Source: Locusta migratoria
Taxonomy: Eukaryota; Arthropoda; Insecta; Orthoptera; Acrididae
Length of the DNA stretch: 64,000 bases
Assembly: GCA_026315105.1 (NCBI GenBank)
Contig: CM048744.1
Coordinates: 354,269,168-354,333,167, forward strand
Direction: 5' to 3'
Part shown: positions 52,910 through 62,769 of the stretch, in pieces
Numbering within the stretch: the first letter of the stretch is position 1
Layout of the letters: every line of letters begins with the position of its first letter
Notes under the pieces: model-generated
What the model was told of the DNA's origin: nothing
Databases searched by the model: none
What the model saw: the letters and a program-made list of their open reading frames with translations, nothing else
Program-made: the position numbers and the translations under genes

Positions 52910-53640
52910 GCGTTTTGCCACCTCGCCACCTCGTAGGTCAATCCTGCGATTTTTCCCCTCGCATAAATTACAGAACTTCATAATATTTTTATCGAGAGAA
53001 ACTGCAACATTCACCGTAGTTCAGAGACCACTTTAAAAAGTAGGTCCTCTCATAAGTCGGTAAAGCAAGAAGAACGCAAATAAATTTACTTCTCTTCTGA
53101 TAAACCGTAATTTCAGAAAGCGTTGCTCGATGCTGCAGTGACACAGAACTGTCCATAGTTCGAGATACTGGCGATCTTGCATCGCTCAAGGTGCTTCCAG
53201 GAAAAAGATGGAACAGCGCAATAAGGCCTTGAATAAAATACAGTCCGCCGTGGAGCAAGCCATCGTACCGACGCTCTTTCATCCGTTGTCAGTTTTCCGT
53301 ACTTAGGAGCGGCAACTTCTCATTCCAGTAGCTTTTCAGCTGGCCCTGAGTGGCTTCCCGAGAATGAGTGGACCGCGTCGCAACGGAAAATCCCTGGCAG
53401 TACTAGAACTCGTCCACGATCCTCGGCGAACATTAGCGAACAAGCTGAAGTAGTCTCTTACGGCATGACTCGTTAGAGTGCTGTATAGGAGAATATCCTA
53501 TCCTGCGCGCACAGCTCTTGGATTACAGATAATTTGTTCACGGGTGGAAAAAATGTTGGTATGTGTCAGAGTATAAAAGCCGTATTCTACGTGTTGTCAA
53601 ATGGAACAGATTATAGAACAGCAAGGTAGGGTATCCTACT
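52910..53640. other. No recognised gene
   Basis: Unassigned; one 97-codon minus frame (53282 to 52989) without a domain. Confidence 0.5.
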
Positions 53641-53659
53641 AGTCTTCAAGCTCAGCTAG

Positions 53660-53812
53660 TGATCTGTGCTTGAATCACTCAGAGGTAGAGCGCTTCTCTG
53701 CAACACGCAAAATAGTGAGGTTTCAGCTCCAGTCTGGCAAACGGTTGTTACCTGCCAGGAAGTTTTAAATTTGTATACAATGTCGCTGAAGAGTCAAAAT
53801 TCATTCTGAGAA
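53660..53812 (+). mobile_element. SINE family C, decayed copy
   Basis: CTCAGAGGTAGAGCGCTTCT (A-box side), GAGGTTTCAGCTCCAGTCTGG (degraded B box; quoted part 53718-53738) and CCAGGAAGTTTTAAAT then AAATTCATTCTGAGAA, the tail of family C. Confidence 0.6.
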
Positions 53813-54045
53813 CATGGTAAACAAGCTGACGATCGTGTGTTTTGTAATGGTAAAATTTAAATTGACTGAAAAGAAAAATCGCTAGTGTTCTGTTGAAACA
53901 TTAGTAAATGTTCACGTGGCTTAAAATTATCAGAAGAAGATTGTCAAACATGTAATCTACGAGACTGACGAGATACAAAAAACGTCACTTACGTTACAAG
54001 ACGTCTCTGTTAAACTGTCGGTTTCTGAAACATTTTGTCATATCC
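53813..54045. other. No recognised gene
   Basis: AT-rich unassigned sequence leading up to the fold-back element. Confidence 0.45.
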
Positions 54046-54678
54046 ACGGAATGTATGGCATTAACTGCTAATGGATAAAATTGGAAACGTGTACACAGCC
54101 GGGATTCTAACCTGGGCCTTCTGCTTTCTAGGCAGTTGCGCTGACCCCTATACCACTGGGGACACAGCGGTCACCACACCTGCACGAATTACTCAAGCAC
54201 GCCTCCCGTCAGATACAAATTCTCAACTTTACCCTGCCCACTATTACTCAAACTCGCGGTTTTTTTCCAAACGGATTCCCGTCAGAGTGGAGGCCTAGGA
54301 ATACCTCCGCACTAATTAAAGGATCATTGCCCGTCATCGGCATATTTTATACGTTATATATATGTGTGTTCTTTCGGACAATAAGCCGATGACGGGCAAT
54401 GAATCTCTCTTTAGTGCTGAGGCTCTCGTAAGCTCTTCCTGTTACAGGAATCAGTTTGAAAAAACCGCGAGTTTGAGTGACAGTGGGCAGGGTAAAGTTG
54501 CGAATTTGTATCTGACGAGAGGCGTGCTTGAGTAATCCATTCAGTTGTGATGATTGTTGTGTCCCCAGTGGTGCAGGGGTCAGCGCAACTGCCTAGAAAG
54601 CAAGAGACCCAAGTTCGAATCCCGGCTGTGTACAAGTTTCCAATTTTACCCATTCGCAGTTAATGTTATACATTCCGT
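54046..54678. mobile_element. 633-bp fold-back element with two tRNA-like domains
   Basis: Arms 54046-54341 and 54385-54678 are inverted and about 85 percent similar by eye. The inner ends (54324-54341 and 54385-54402) are a perfect 18-bp inverted repeat, GCCGATGACGGGCAATGA. The 43-nt centre contains GTGTTCTTTCGGACA, which resembles, reversed, the right flank TGTCTGAAAGAACAGAC. Each arm contains a tRNA-like domain (54096-54166 minus; 54559-54630 plus) with AGTGGTGCAGGGGTCAGCG and AGTTCGAATCCCGG. Their 5' ends face the centre. No target duplication was identified. Confidence 0.88.
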
Positions 54679-54737
54679 TAATGTCTGAAAGAACAGACAC
54701 CACACCCACCCACCCACTACACACACACAAACCAAAC

Positions 54738-54738
<1 letters not shown>

Positions 54739-54797
<59 letters not shown>
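54739..54797. repeat. (TA)n microsatellite
   Basis: About 29 TA units. Confidence 0.97.
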
Positions 54798-54799
<2 letters not shown>

Positions 54800-55530
54800 C
54801 ACTTATTTTTCTTTTTAGATATTACACTTGTTGACGATTAGATACAATTTGTGTAAAAACTGTACCATTTTTCTGATTTTTGTCGCAGTTGTCCTACTGT
54901 GAACCATCTCTAGCACCTTACCGGGCGGTTACTGTAATATTGTATCGGGCGCGGAAAACAGGAATATGCGGCTGTCTTAATTTTGCGTCGTGCAGCCTTC
55001 TATGTTTCTGCGTTTGAAACTTAAGTTTACGCTTCCCACTGAAATACCTTGGGTCTTTTAATGCTTTTGGTTCATAACTTTAGCACTAGACTGCAGGACC
55101 GAACAAAGTAAAGCGATAATCTATGTATATTCCAAAAGAACCTGCTTATCTTTGTCTATTTGTTACGTGTTCTATGCTTTTCTTCCTATTATTTACTATT
55201 GATTTAAGCAGTGGTGTTAAATTGTTTCTCTACTTCTTAATCAAAATGACCTGTGATAACGATGAAATACTTCAAAAATGATGTAAGACGTAACTGCTGA
55301 AACTGCCGACGATTATCATTTTTAGAATTTCGATAGTGACTGTAATTATGCAACATCGTAAAATACGAAAAATGCTGGTCAGTCTAAAATCTTTCTCGAT
55401 TATTACAGAACCGGAGAACATTACTGGGAAGGTTTGCGGAAAAAAATTAGTGTAGTGAATGTAATGCGCGTTTGTGTGTCACTGTTTTTCAAACAGTATC
55501 AAATTATGGTATTTTATGACGAATAATTAA
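54798..55530. other. No recognised gene; AT-rich
   Basis: Unassigned. Confidence 0.5.
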
Positions 55531-55543
55531 TAGTTGGTAGATA

Positions 55544-55739
55544 TGAAAAGTTCAAATGTTTGTAATCCTTTTGGAAAAAATACGTTGGTCACCAGTTCCT
55601 TGTCTTAGAAACTACTTAAACTAAGTTAAACTAACCTAAGGACAATACACACATCCATGCCCGAGGGAGGATTCGAACCTCCGACGCGGAAGGCCGCGCG
55701 ATCCGTATCGCTCCAGACCGCTTGGCTACTCCGTGGGGC
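55544..55739 (-). mobile_element. SINE family B with target duplication
   Basis: TGGTAGATA at 55535-55543 and 55740-55748. It lies 26 bp outside the left end of the large DNA transposon that starts at 55766. Confidence 0.9.
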
Positions 55740-56457
55740 TGGTAGATACATATATGCAAATAATACAGGGTGTATCTGAAATGAATGTAGAAAATAAGAG
55801 GGCTGTTGAAATGGGTCATAACAAGCATATTTCACATAGCAACGCATGTCCGCAACATTTAGCGTACGGCGCTACTCTTCGTTTGAATAGCGTCGCGCGC
55901 CGCCAAGAGTGTAGGCACACAACTTGACTTCAGAGTCGTCACAGTACCGGAACTGAAGGAGCAACGTCTTCAATGTATTTGTGACACCGAGATAAAAGAG
56001 GCGTCGGGTTGCAGAGTTATAACCTTTATTTGACAATAGTTACAAGAAGTTGAAAGTTTCTTGCTTGTCCTTCTCTCTTACAAAATTTATGTCTGCTGCG
56101 AAAGTTGTGTGTTTTACCATATGATCTAAGAAATGTAACTGACTGACGCTACTTAAATAAAATCTAACTGAATGTGTTTGAACTTGTTCTACCTGAATAC
56201 CTTTGCACAACGTTATGTTAATCTGACTGCGTATTTTTTAACTGTATTCTATGTGAATGTAAAGTGTTGCAAAACCTATCTGACTGCATATTGTTTATTA
56301 TAATGAGACACAAACTGCTAATTGTTTCTGTATGAAAATGTCGTAACAAAGTTAACTGTCTGAAAATTACTGATACTAAAAATCACTGTGTTAATAATTC
56401 TGGCCCTACAAACTTGTTTCTGACTGAACTAACAATCTTTAACGGAATGTAACGAAC

Positions 56458-56670
56458 AGCCGACCGCGGTGGCCGAGGGGACTAAGGCGCTCCAGTCACG
56501 GTCTGCAGGGCCACTACGGTCGGGGGTTCGAATCCCCCCCTCGGGCATGGATATTTGTGCCGTCCTAGTTCGTAAGTAGTTCATAAGTAGTTTTGTAAGT
56601 TTAGGGACTGATGACCCCGTAGTTAAGTCCCATAGAAGAAGAAGAAGAAAAAGAAGAAAAAAAAAGGGGG
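56458..56670 (+). mobile_element. SINE family A with GAA-rich tail
   Basis: GTAACGAAC at 56449-56457 and 56671-56679. Unusually, the 3' end is a (GAA)n/poly-A purine tract instead of ACATTTGAACATTT, and the element stops right after CCCATAG. Confidence 0.92.
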
Positions 56671-56679
56671 GTAACGAAC

Positions 56680-57239
56680 GCAATATTTATCAGTGCAATC
56701 TCACTCAGTTCAAACACTTGTTAACCTAAACACTGTATGAATTGTCCTACACTGAACTCTGTGAATTATACTGAACTGTAAGCTTGACAGAAACTGATTC
56801 ATTCTCACTTTCACTTTTCGATTACTTTCACTTACTAACCTGGATTGTTTTTTTATTTTATTTTAGCCACACTGCATCTATTTGCGCTACACCAAACTGC
56901 TTCCTGCTGTACTAACTACTGGAAAACTAACTACAGAAAACATCTATGGCACTTTTAACAAAAATGTGAGGAAGGATAAACTGATAATCTGTTTAAGAAA
57001 CTCGAATTAATTATTAAAAATGAAATATCTGGTTTATTTTCTAAATGATATAACTAAATGAAAATTACTAACAATGTCATTTTTTTAATTTTAAAATCTT
57101 TCAGAGAACAATATAACTCAGATATTTAATCTGCCTACATAAATAGCGTCAGTCAGTTACATTTCTTAGATCATACGGTAAAACACATAACTTTCGCAGG
57201 AAATATAAATTTTGTAAGAGAGAAGTACAAGCAAGAAAC
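56680..57239. other. Non-coding interior of the DNA transposon
   Basis: AT-rich, no frame recognised, between the SINE and the transposase 3' end. A diverged repetition is visible: CAGTCAGTTACATTTCTTAG near 57150 mirrors CTAAGAAATGTAACTGACTG near 56125. Confidence 0.55.
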
Positions 57240-58430
57240 TTTCAAAGTGCTCGAAAGTTCGCTTTCCTTGAATGCACGTCGTACAAGATCGCTGCTGGGA
57301 TTGTCGCAATCTTCCAAATGCTCCTGGCAAAGTGGATATTGCATCGGAGGCTGCCATAATTCGCGCTATCAGCTCTTCATCAGTCTCAATGGATGTTTCG
57401 AAGACAGCAGATTTCAGGTGGCCCCAGAAGAACAAATCAACGGGAGTCAAGTCGGGGGGAACGTGCAGGCCATGCCACCTAGCCACTGCGCCCTCTCCAG
57501 TTCTCCCGAAAGCATTCATCCAAATGCAAACGCACTGCACGTGCAAAGTGCGCAGTTGCGCATTCCTGTTTTTGTGCAACAGCAAATGTGGTAACGAGTG
57601 GAACATGTTCCAATAACGCTGGCAGAGTTTCTAGTATAAAGATTAGGTAGATGCTTACGGTCAGCTGCTGGGGAACATGTTTGGATCGACCAGATTATCG
57701 CCTACCAAGCCAGCCCAAACGTTGACAGCGAAGCGATCTTTGTGACCACGAACAAAGGCGGCGTGCGGATTTTCCCTTGCCAACGTGTTGATTGTCGCTG
57801 TCGAATATACCCTCTCATGTAAAGGATGCCTCGTCCGAAAAAAGTACACACTTCGGAAATTACGGTTAAATGGCACACTTTCGCAAAAGCCACTGACCGA
57901 ATTCAGTTCTACGTGGAAAATCGTCTTGTTTAAGGGCTTGAATCTTCTTGAAGGCAGTAGGGGGTGCAATTCATCTTCATGCTACACACTCCAAATTGTG
58001 GATTGGCTTTCATTTCTCGTGCAGCACACCATGAGCTTTTTGATGGTGTGCTTTCCAGCAGTGCTAACGCTTCCTCTTCAAACCCTGGTGTACGCACGGT
58101 TCGTGAACGACAGCCTCCCCTCACACCTTCCCTATGTTTAACAAAAAATGAATACATCGGTTTTCGAAGGAGGCCTTAAAGTAAATTGTGACATTACGAG
58201 AACATGCTAGTGTAAATGGAAACTTACCTCGAGTGAACCTATTTCACACGACCTGTGTGTTGAAGCAAATAGGTGTGGATCTTCACTTGACGATTCTGAA
58301 ACCTCTGAACGTACAAATGTTGACCGTTTCCATCCGCTGCCCGTAAGCACAGTAGATGGCTGCCCTTTCAGTCCAAGAATAGCGCCCCGTTTCCTGTCCG
58401 CTCCACACAGTAACAAACAAGAGTGTCCCC
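57240..58430 (-). pseudogene. Tc1/mariner-superfamily transposase, DUF4817-type N terminus
   Basis: In minus-strand order: a helix-turn-helix-like start (DGNGQHLYVQRFQNRQVKIH, near 58330-58270, resembling what I recall of the DUF4817 domain), then RTVRTPGFEEEALALLESTP (near 58110), REMKANPQFGVCSMKMN and PYCLQ. After a frame change comes VYFFRTRHPLHERVYSTATI, RENPHAAFVRGHKDRFAVNV and WAGLVGDNL. A third frame has VARWHGLHVPPDLTPVDLFF (third catalytic region, normally RSPDLTP), WGHLKSAVFETSIETDEELI and FGRLRQSQQRSCTTCI. At least three frames are used, so it is dead. The family name is from memory. Confidence 0.75.
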
Positions 58431-58986
58431 GTTTGATGACAAACAAACACAGGGCGAACCAGGCTCTGCTGTGTGCACAGGTGTTGCCATCTGCGCAGAA
58501 CCTATCAAACAGGCACGTGGATGGCCAAAAGCAAAGGGTACACGTCCCAGTAAATGATGGAAAACTGTAGTGTCGTTCCACCCGGAATATCTGCAACTAC
58601 GCCGACAATAGCGTTTGCAAATAAAGGTCGTAAGCCTATAACCCGACGTCTCTCTTACGTTGGTCTGACAAATACGATGGGGAATTGGAACATAAGTTCC
58701 CCCTGTCGACTGTGGTCAGAGTCGAGTATAAAAAGTAAAAAACTACAATGAGACATTAAAGATAAGACATATCTTTATTCTTCTAAATAAGTCAGTATAC
58801 ATTTGAAAACTTAATAAATCACGGGATAATGTAGATAGAGAGGTAAAAATTGACTCACATGCCTGGAATGACATAGGGTTTTATTAGGACAAAAAATTTC
58901 GAAAAATGTCTGACAGAAGGCGCTTCATCTGATCAGAAAAGCAATAATTAGCATAACAAATTAAGACAAAGCAAAGACGATGTTCT

Positions 58987-59217
58987 TTACAGGAAATTCT
59001 CAATATGTTTACCATCACTCCTCAAAAATAGTTGTAATCTAGGAATAATGTTGTGAACAGCACTGTAAAGCACGTCCGATGTTATGGTGAGGCATTGGCG
59101 TCGGATGTTGTCTTTCAGCATCCTCAGAGATGTCGGTCGATCACATACACTTGCGACTTCAGGTAACCCCAAAGCCATTAATCGCACGAACTGAGGTCTG
59201 GGGACCTGCGAGGCCAA
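58987..59217 (-). pseudogene. Transposase C-terminal fragment
   Basis: The 76-codon frame contains RPTSLRMLKDNIRRQCLTIT then SDVLYSAVHNIIPRLQLFLR and SDGKHIENFL. The pattern LK--IR--C--I---VL and a terminal NG-or-DGKHIEHLL match the end of the same broad transposase group as 57240-58430, but it is a different family. The catalytic part is missing. Confidence 0.65.
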
Positions 59218-59396
59218 GTATGACGAAAGTGGCGGCTAAGCACACGATCATCACCAAACGACGCGCGCAAGAGATCTTTCACGCATCTAGCAATATGGGG
59301 TGGATGCGATTCTGTAACATATCGGCGAACCTCTCACCCATCACGGTAGCAGTCACTAACGTTTTGCTCTCCACCGCCATCTGTCGGAGATTTTTG

Positions 59397-59400
<4 letters not shown>

Positions 59401-59488
<88 letters not shown>
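59401..59488. repeat. (TG)n followed by (GA)n
   Basis: About 15 TG units and about 29 GA units. It produces Cys-Val and Arg-Glu open frames that are not genes. Confidence 0.97.
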
Positions 59489-59494
<6 letters not shown>

Positions 59495-59691
59495 TTATTA
59501 GAAAAAAAATGTCATTCCAAGCATGTGTGTCAATTTTTACCTCTATCTACATTATCTCATCACACTTTTTTTATCAGCTGGTACATTGAAACATTTGTCA
59601 TGCCGCTTTATAAGCCTCAAAAAGCCGGCCAAAAAATAAACAAATAAATAAAAATAACGCAGGGCGTTGCATACGGAAGAAGCGTTGAACG

Positions 59692-60096
59692 GCTATGGAT
59701 TAGAAAATCCGTCATCAGCTGTCCGAAAGAAATTCGAAAACACTCCGTCTGCAAGGAGTTTTGTTGCTGTACTTTTTGGAGGACGCAACCATCCATGCTG
59801 CGCTGTACTGTGGCACTCTCTCAAAACTGTTAGAGGTGATTCGGCAAAAGCGGCCTGGCCTTCTCAGATCTGACGTTCTGCTGTTGGATGACAATGCGAG
59901 ACCACACCCGGCGACGCCAACGCAAAACCATATTGCAACTCTTGGTTGGGAGCGCCTACACCATCCGCCATACAGTCCTGACCTCGCACCAAGTGACTTC
60001 CATCTGTTTTCACCTTTGAAGAAGATTGTCGACGGAAGGCGCTGTGGAAGTAATGCTGACGTCAAACAAGCCGTTCAACGCTTCTTCCGTACGTAA
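59692..60096 (+). pseudogene. Mariner transposase, catalytic part
   Basis: Parts: YGLENPSSAVRKKFENTPSA near 59693, LLYFLEDATIHAALYCGTLS from 59761, LLRSDVLLLDDNARPHPATP (second catalytic Asp), LGWERLHHPPYSPDLAPSDF (third Asp, HPPYSPDLAPSD) and KKIVDGRRCGSNADVKQAVQ ending RFFRT. The spacing is DD34D, as in mariner. The N-terminal half, including the first Asp, is absent. The ORF 59761-60096 is uninterrupted. Confidence 0.88.
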
Positions 60097-60352
60097 AGCC
60101 ATATTTTTTTCCTGGAATGTTTTTTGAAGCATTTAAAGCGGTATGGCAAATGTGTCTATGTACTTGGAAATTATGTAAAAAAATAAAGATATATCTTATT
60201 TTTAATGTCTAATTCTATTTTTTTCCTTTCATACGCAATTCTGACCGCAGTCGACGGGGAAACTTATTTTCCAATTCCCCTCGTACATTGAAAAAGTTGT
60301 CCAGCAGTCCGTCCCGCTGCTGTGACGACTGATGGCATGTTGTGTGCCTACC

Positions 60353-60540
60353 GCCGGCCGCGGTGGCCGAGGAGACTGAGGCGCTCCAGTCACGGTCTGC
60401 ACGGCCACTACGGTCGGGGGTTCGAATCCCCCCTCGGGCATGGATATTTGTGCCGTCCTTAGGATTAGCTAGTTCATAAGTAGTTTGTAAGTTTAGGGAC
60501 TGATGACCCCGTAGTTAAGTCCCATAAGCTTAACAAACAT
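60353..60540 (+). mobile_element. SINE family A inside the transposon's right TIR
   Basis: TTGTGTGCCTACC at 60340-60352 and 60541-60553, perfect 13 bp. The insertion interrupts the 155-bp terminal repeat, so it came after the transposon. Confidence 0.96.
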
Positions 60541-60699
60541 TTGTGTGCCTACCCTCTTAGCGGGGAGCAACGCTACTGAACGTCACCCAGCGCCGATCGA
60601 TAAGGCATACAGACGTAGGTTGATGTCTGAGTTATGCTTGTTATGACCCACTCTGCCAGCCCTCTCATTTTCTATACTCATTTCAGATACACCCTGCAT

Positions 60700-61374
60700 A
60701 ATTAATGTCTTTTCAGCGTTCTGCTATCAATTTCGAATGTTTATTTCTTATTTAAGTTAATAGTAAAACATCTGTTTTTTGTCAATTTTTTCCCGAAAAT
60801 CCATGTGAAATCGCATCACTTCCTGAAAACATTATATCCTCCATATGGATGTCTGTTTTTCGACATGAAGTTAAAATTTCAGCATTTCATTCTTGTTGTT
60901 GTTGTTGTTATGAATCTCAAACTTAACTTGCTCTATAGCCGTTGAAATTTAGGTTAAAGTGGTGAAAAGCAACCAGCACATAGAACGTGGTATGCCGCTA
61001 AGGACTCGACGTGGTAAGTGTTTGAGGCCCTCTGAGGGAAAGTTTAGCGGCGGGGCACGTAGGAGCCACTGGTGCGCGCGCTTCTGCGTGACCGCCTTGG
61101 CATTTCTCTGAGCAGCGCGTCCCGTTAGCAAAGCGAGCGGCAGCCAGGGCTGTGTCGATGCCTCGCACAAGTGTACGAGGCGCTTCTGCCACAAGGACGG
61201 GTGCAAGGGCCCTCGTGGTCGCCACACGGCACACCAGTCATCCTGACGACGTTCTAGGCTAGTCCTCCAAACACCGCTGCAAGCCAGCCGTTCTATTGAC
61301 AGCCACCGACCACCTCTCACATCCACGTCTTGTATTGTGGCTGCCCTCTGTACAAAGAGGCTGCGTTTTACTGG
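60700..61374. other. No recognised gene; GC-richer part
   Basis: A TTG run lies near 60894-60909. The 60960-61370 part is GC-richer and holds a 149-codon minus-strand frame (61398 to 60949) with no domain. Confidence 0.45.
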
Positions 61375-61882
61375 CAGAACTCTTAAAAGATGCAACAACT
61401 ACTAAAGCGGCTGCATACACTTCGCTTGTCCGTCCATTTTTGGAGTTTTGCTGCCCAGTGTGAGATCCTTATCAGGTGGGTTTGACGGAGGACATCGAAA
61501 GAGTCCAAACAAGGGCAGTTCGTTTTGTATTGTCACGATAAAGTGGAGACAGCGTTACGGAAATTATACAGGACCTGGGATGGGAATCATTACAACAACG
61601 GCGCTTATCGCTGCGGCGTGGGCTACTTACGAAACTACAATCGCCAACATTCTCCTCCGAATGCGAAAATATTTTGTTGACTCCCACGTACATAGGTAGA
61701 AATGATCATCAGAATAAAATACGAGAAATCAGTGCTCGAACGGAGAGATTCAAGCGTTCTTTCTTCCCGCACTCTATGCGAGAATGGAATGGGAGATAAG
61801 TAGTATAAAGGTGGTTCTATGAACCCTCTGCCAGGCACTTAAATGTGATTTGCAGAGTATCCCATGTAGATGTAGATGTGGG
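61375..61882 (+). mobile_element. Jockey/CR1-like LINE tail
   Basis: ORF end and 3' UTR, with a 3' terminus GTAGATGTAGATGTG, the complement of the CTACAT-type end at 43484. Homologous to 35176-35608 in opposite orientation. Confidence 0.82.
61403..61797 (+). pseudogene. LINE ORF2 C-terminal remnant
   Basis: The frame reads KAAAYTSLVRPFLEFCCPV, stop, DPYQVGLTEDIERVQTRAVR, FVLSR, stop, then GDSVTEIIQDLGWESLQQRR, PTFSSECENILLTPTYIGRN, DHQNKIREISARTERFKRSF and FPHSMREWNGR with a stop. RP-LE---VWDPY and IERVQ-RAVRFV are the standard C-terminal words of Jockey/CR1-like LINEs. Two internal stops (TGA and TAA) inactivate it. Confidence 0.87.
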
Positions 61883-62560
61883 TGTCCGATTCCCTGTTGC
61901 TCACATTTCTATAGTCACGAATCGTTTCTTTCGCTCTGCCTATGCTTTGACTTGCCCTAAGTTATATCTCTGTTGGGAGTAGATGTTCATTGTTAAGGTC
62001 TGGAGAAGTCAACGGTTTACGCCTCCATTAAGACCTCTCCTAGTAGACGTTTGTGATGTTTTATGTCACCATGTGAATAAAATACGTTACCATATTGAAT
62101 CTATTGTGTAATTGGGGTTAAAACGTGAAACCATACCTGCATTCAAACAAGAATGTGTCACTGGTGATGTGTGACAAGGAAGTCACAGATTAAATTCACC
62201 AACAAATTTATATAACGACCCTTGTATATTAACTAAAGTGATTAAAGTATAAATTTTACTGTGGTGCTGTCCCTGAAATATATTAAAAATGTGCCCATGG
62301 CAGAATGTGTGTACTCTTTTCAATATGTATTTGTGTATGATATCTTACCAGATCCTCTTATTATTTTGAGCAATGTAATTTTAGTTTACTCCACGGAAAG
62401 CAGCAGACTGTATTCAACTTTCATTTATGAGAAGCATGTTATTTCTGTTGTCCCTTCGTATTACGATGGGCACTTTTCTCGACACAGTTGTTTTTATTTT
62501 TTATTTTTATCTAGTCAATGATTCGCCCACTCTCATGCTCACTCCACTTTATATTAGTCC
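61883..62560. other. No recognised gene
   Basis: Unassigned; an 86-codon plus frame at 62261-62521 shows no domain. Confidence 0.5.
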
Positions 62561-62567
62561 ATGTTTT

Positions 62568-62762
62568 GCCACGTTGGAGTGGCCGAGCGTTCCAAGGCGC
62601 CAAGCTGTAGAGCGCGCCGCCGTTCGCCGTCGGAGATTCGAGTCCTCCTTCGGGCATGCGTGTATTTGTTGTCCTTACCATAAGTTAGTTTAACTACTTT
62701 GTAAGCATAGGGACTGATAACAAGAGTAATTAAGTCCCAAAGATTTACAAGCATTTGAACAT
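62568..62762 (+). mobile_element. SINE family B
   Basis: Head GAGTGGCCGAGCGTTCCAAG and GTCGGAGATTCGAGTCCTCC; 3' hairpin arms GGGAC and GTCCC with loop TGATAACAAGAGTAATTAA. No target duplication recognised. Confidence 0.87.
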
Positions 62763-62769
62763 ACCTAGT

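Larger units (their letters stand above)
58823..59558 (-). mobile_element. Small TIR element nested in the mariner
   Basis: Inverted ends: GGGATAATGTAGATAGAG at 58823 and CTCTATCTACATTATCTC at the right, continuing through GGTAAAAATTGA, CACATGC and GGAATGACAT for about 65 bp. It holds a transposase C-terminal fragment and a TG/GA microsatellite. Confidence 0.75.
58675..60283 (+). mobile_element. Fold-back mariner nested in the large transposon
   Basis: Left end CGATGGGGAATTGGAACATA after TA (58673-58674). The right end complement is CGAGGGGAATTGGAAAATAA before TA (60284-60285). The inverted similarity exceeds 100 bp at the ends. It resumes at 59580-59694 against 60065-60150, where the last codons of the transposase are repeated in reverse (GCATACGGAAGAAGCG at 59670 against CGCTTCTTCCGTACG). 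A third element interrupts the left arm. Confidence 0.82.
55766..60696 (-). mobile_element. DNA transposon, about 155-bp TIRs, with nested insertions
   Basis: Ends CAGGGTGTATCTGAAATGA (left) and the complement ending ATTTCAGATACACCCTG (right). The inverted similarity continues for about 155 bp, including AGGGCT...GGGTCATAACAAGCAT and TAGGCACACAA. A family A SINE sits inside the right terminal repeat, another at 56458, and a mariner unit at 58675-60283. Removing these leaves roughly 2.9 kb. The coding strand is minus. A target duplication is not clear. Confidence 0.85.

Noticed and set aside
59401..59647. Cys-Val and Arg-Glu rich open frames
   Set aside because: Direct translation of the TG and GA microsatellites.
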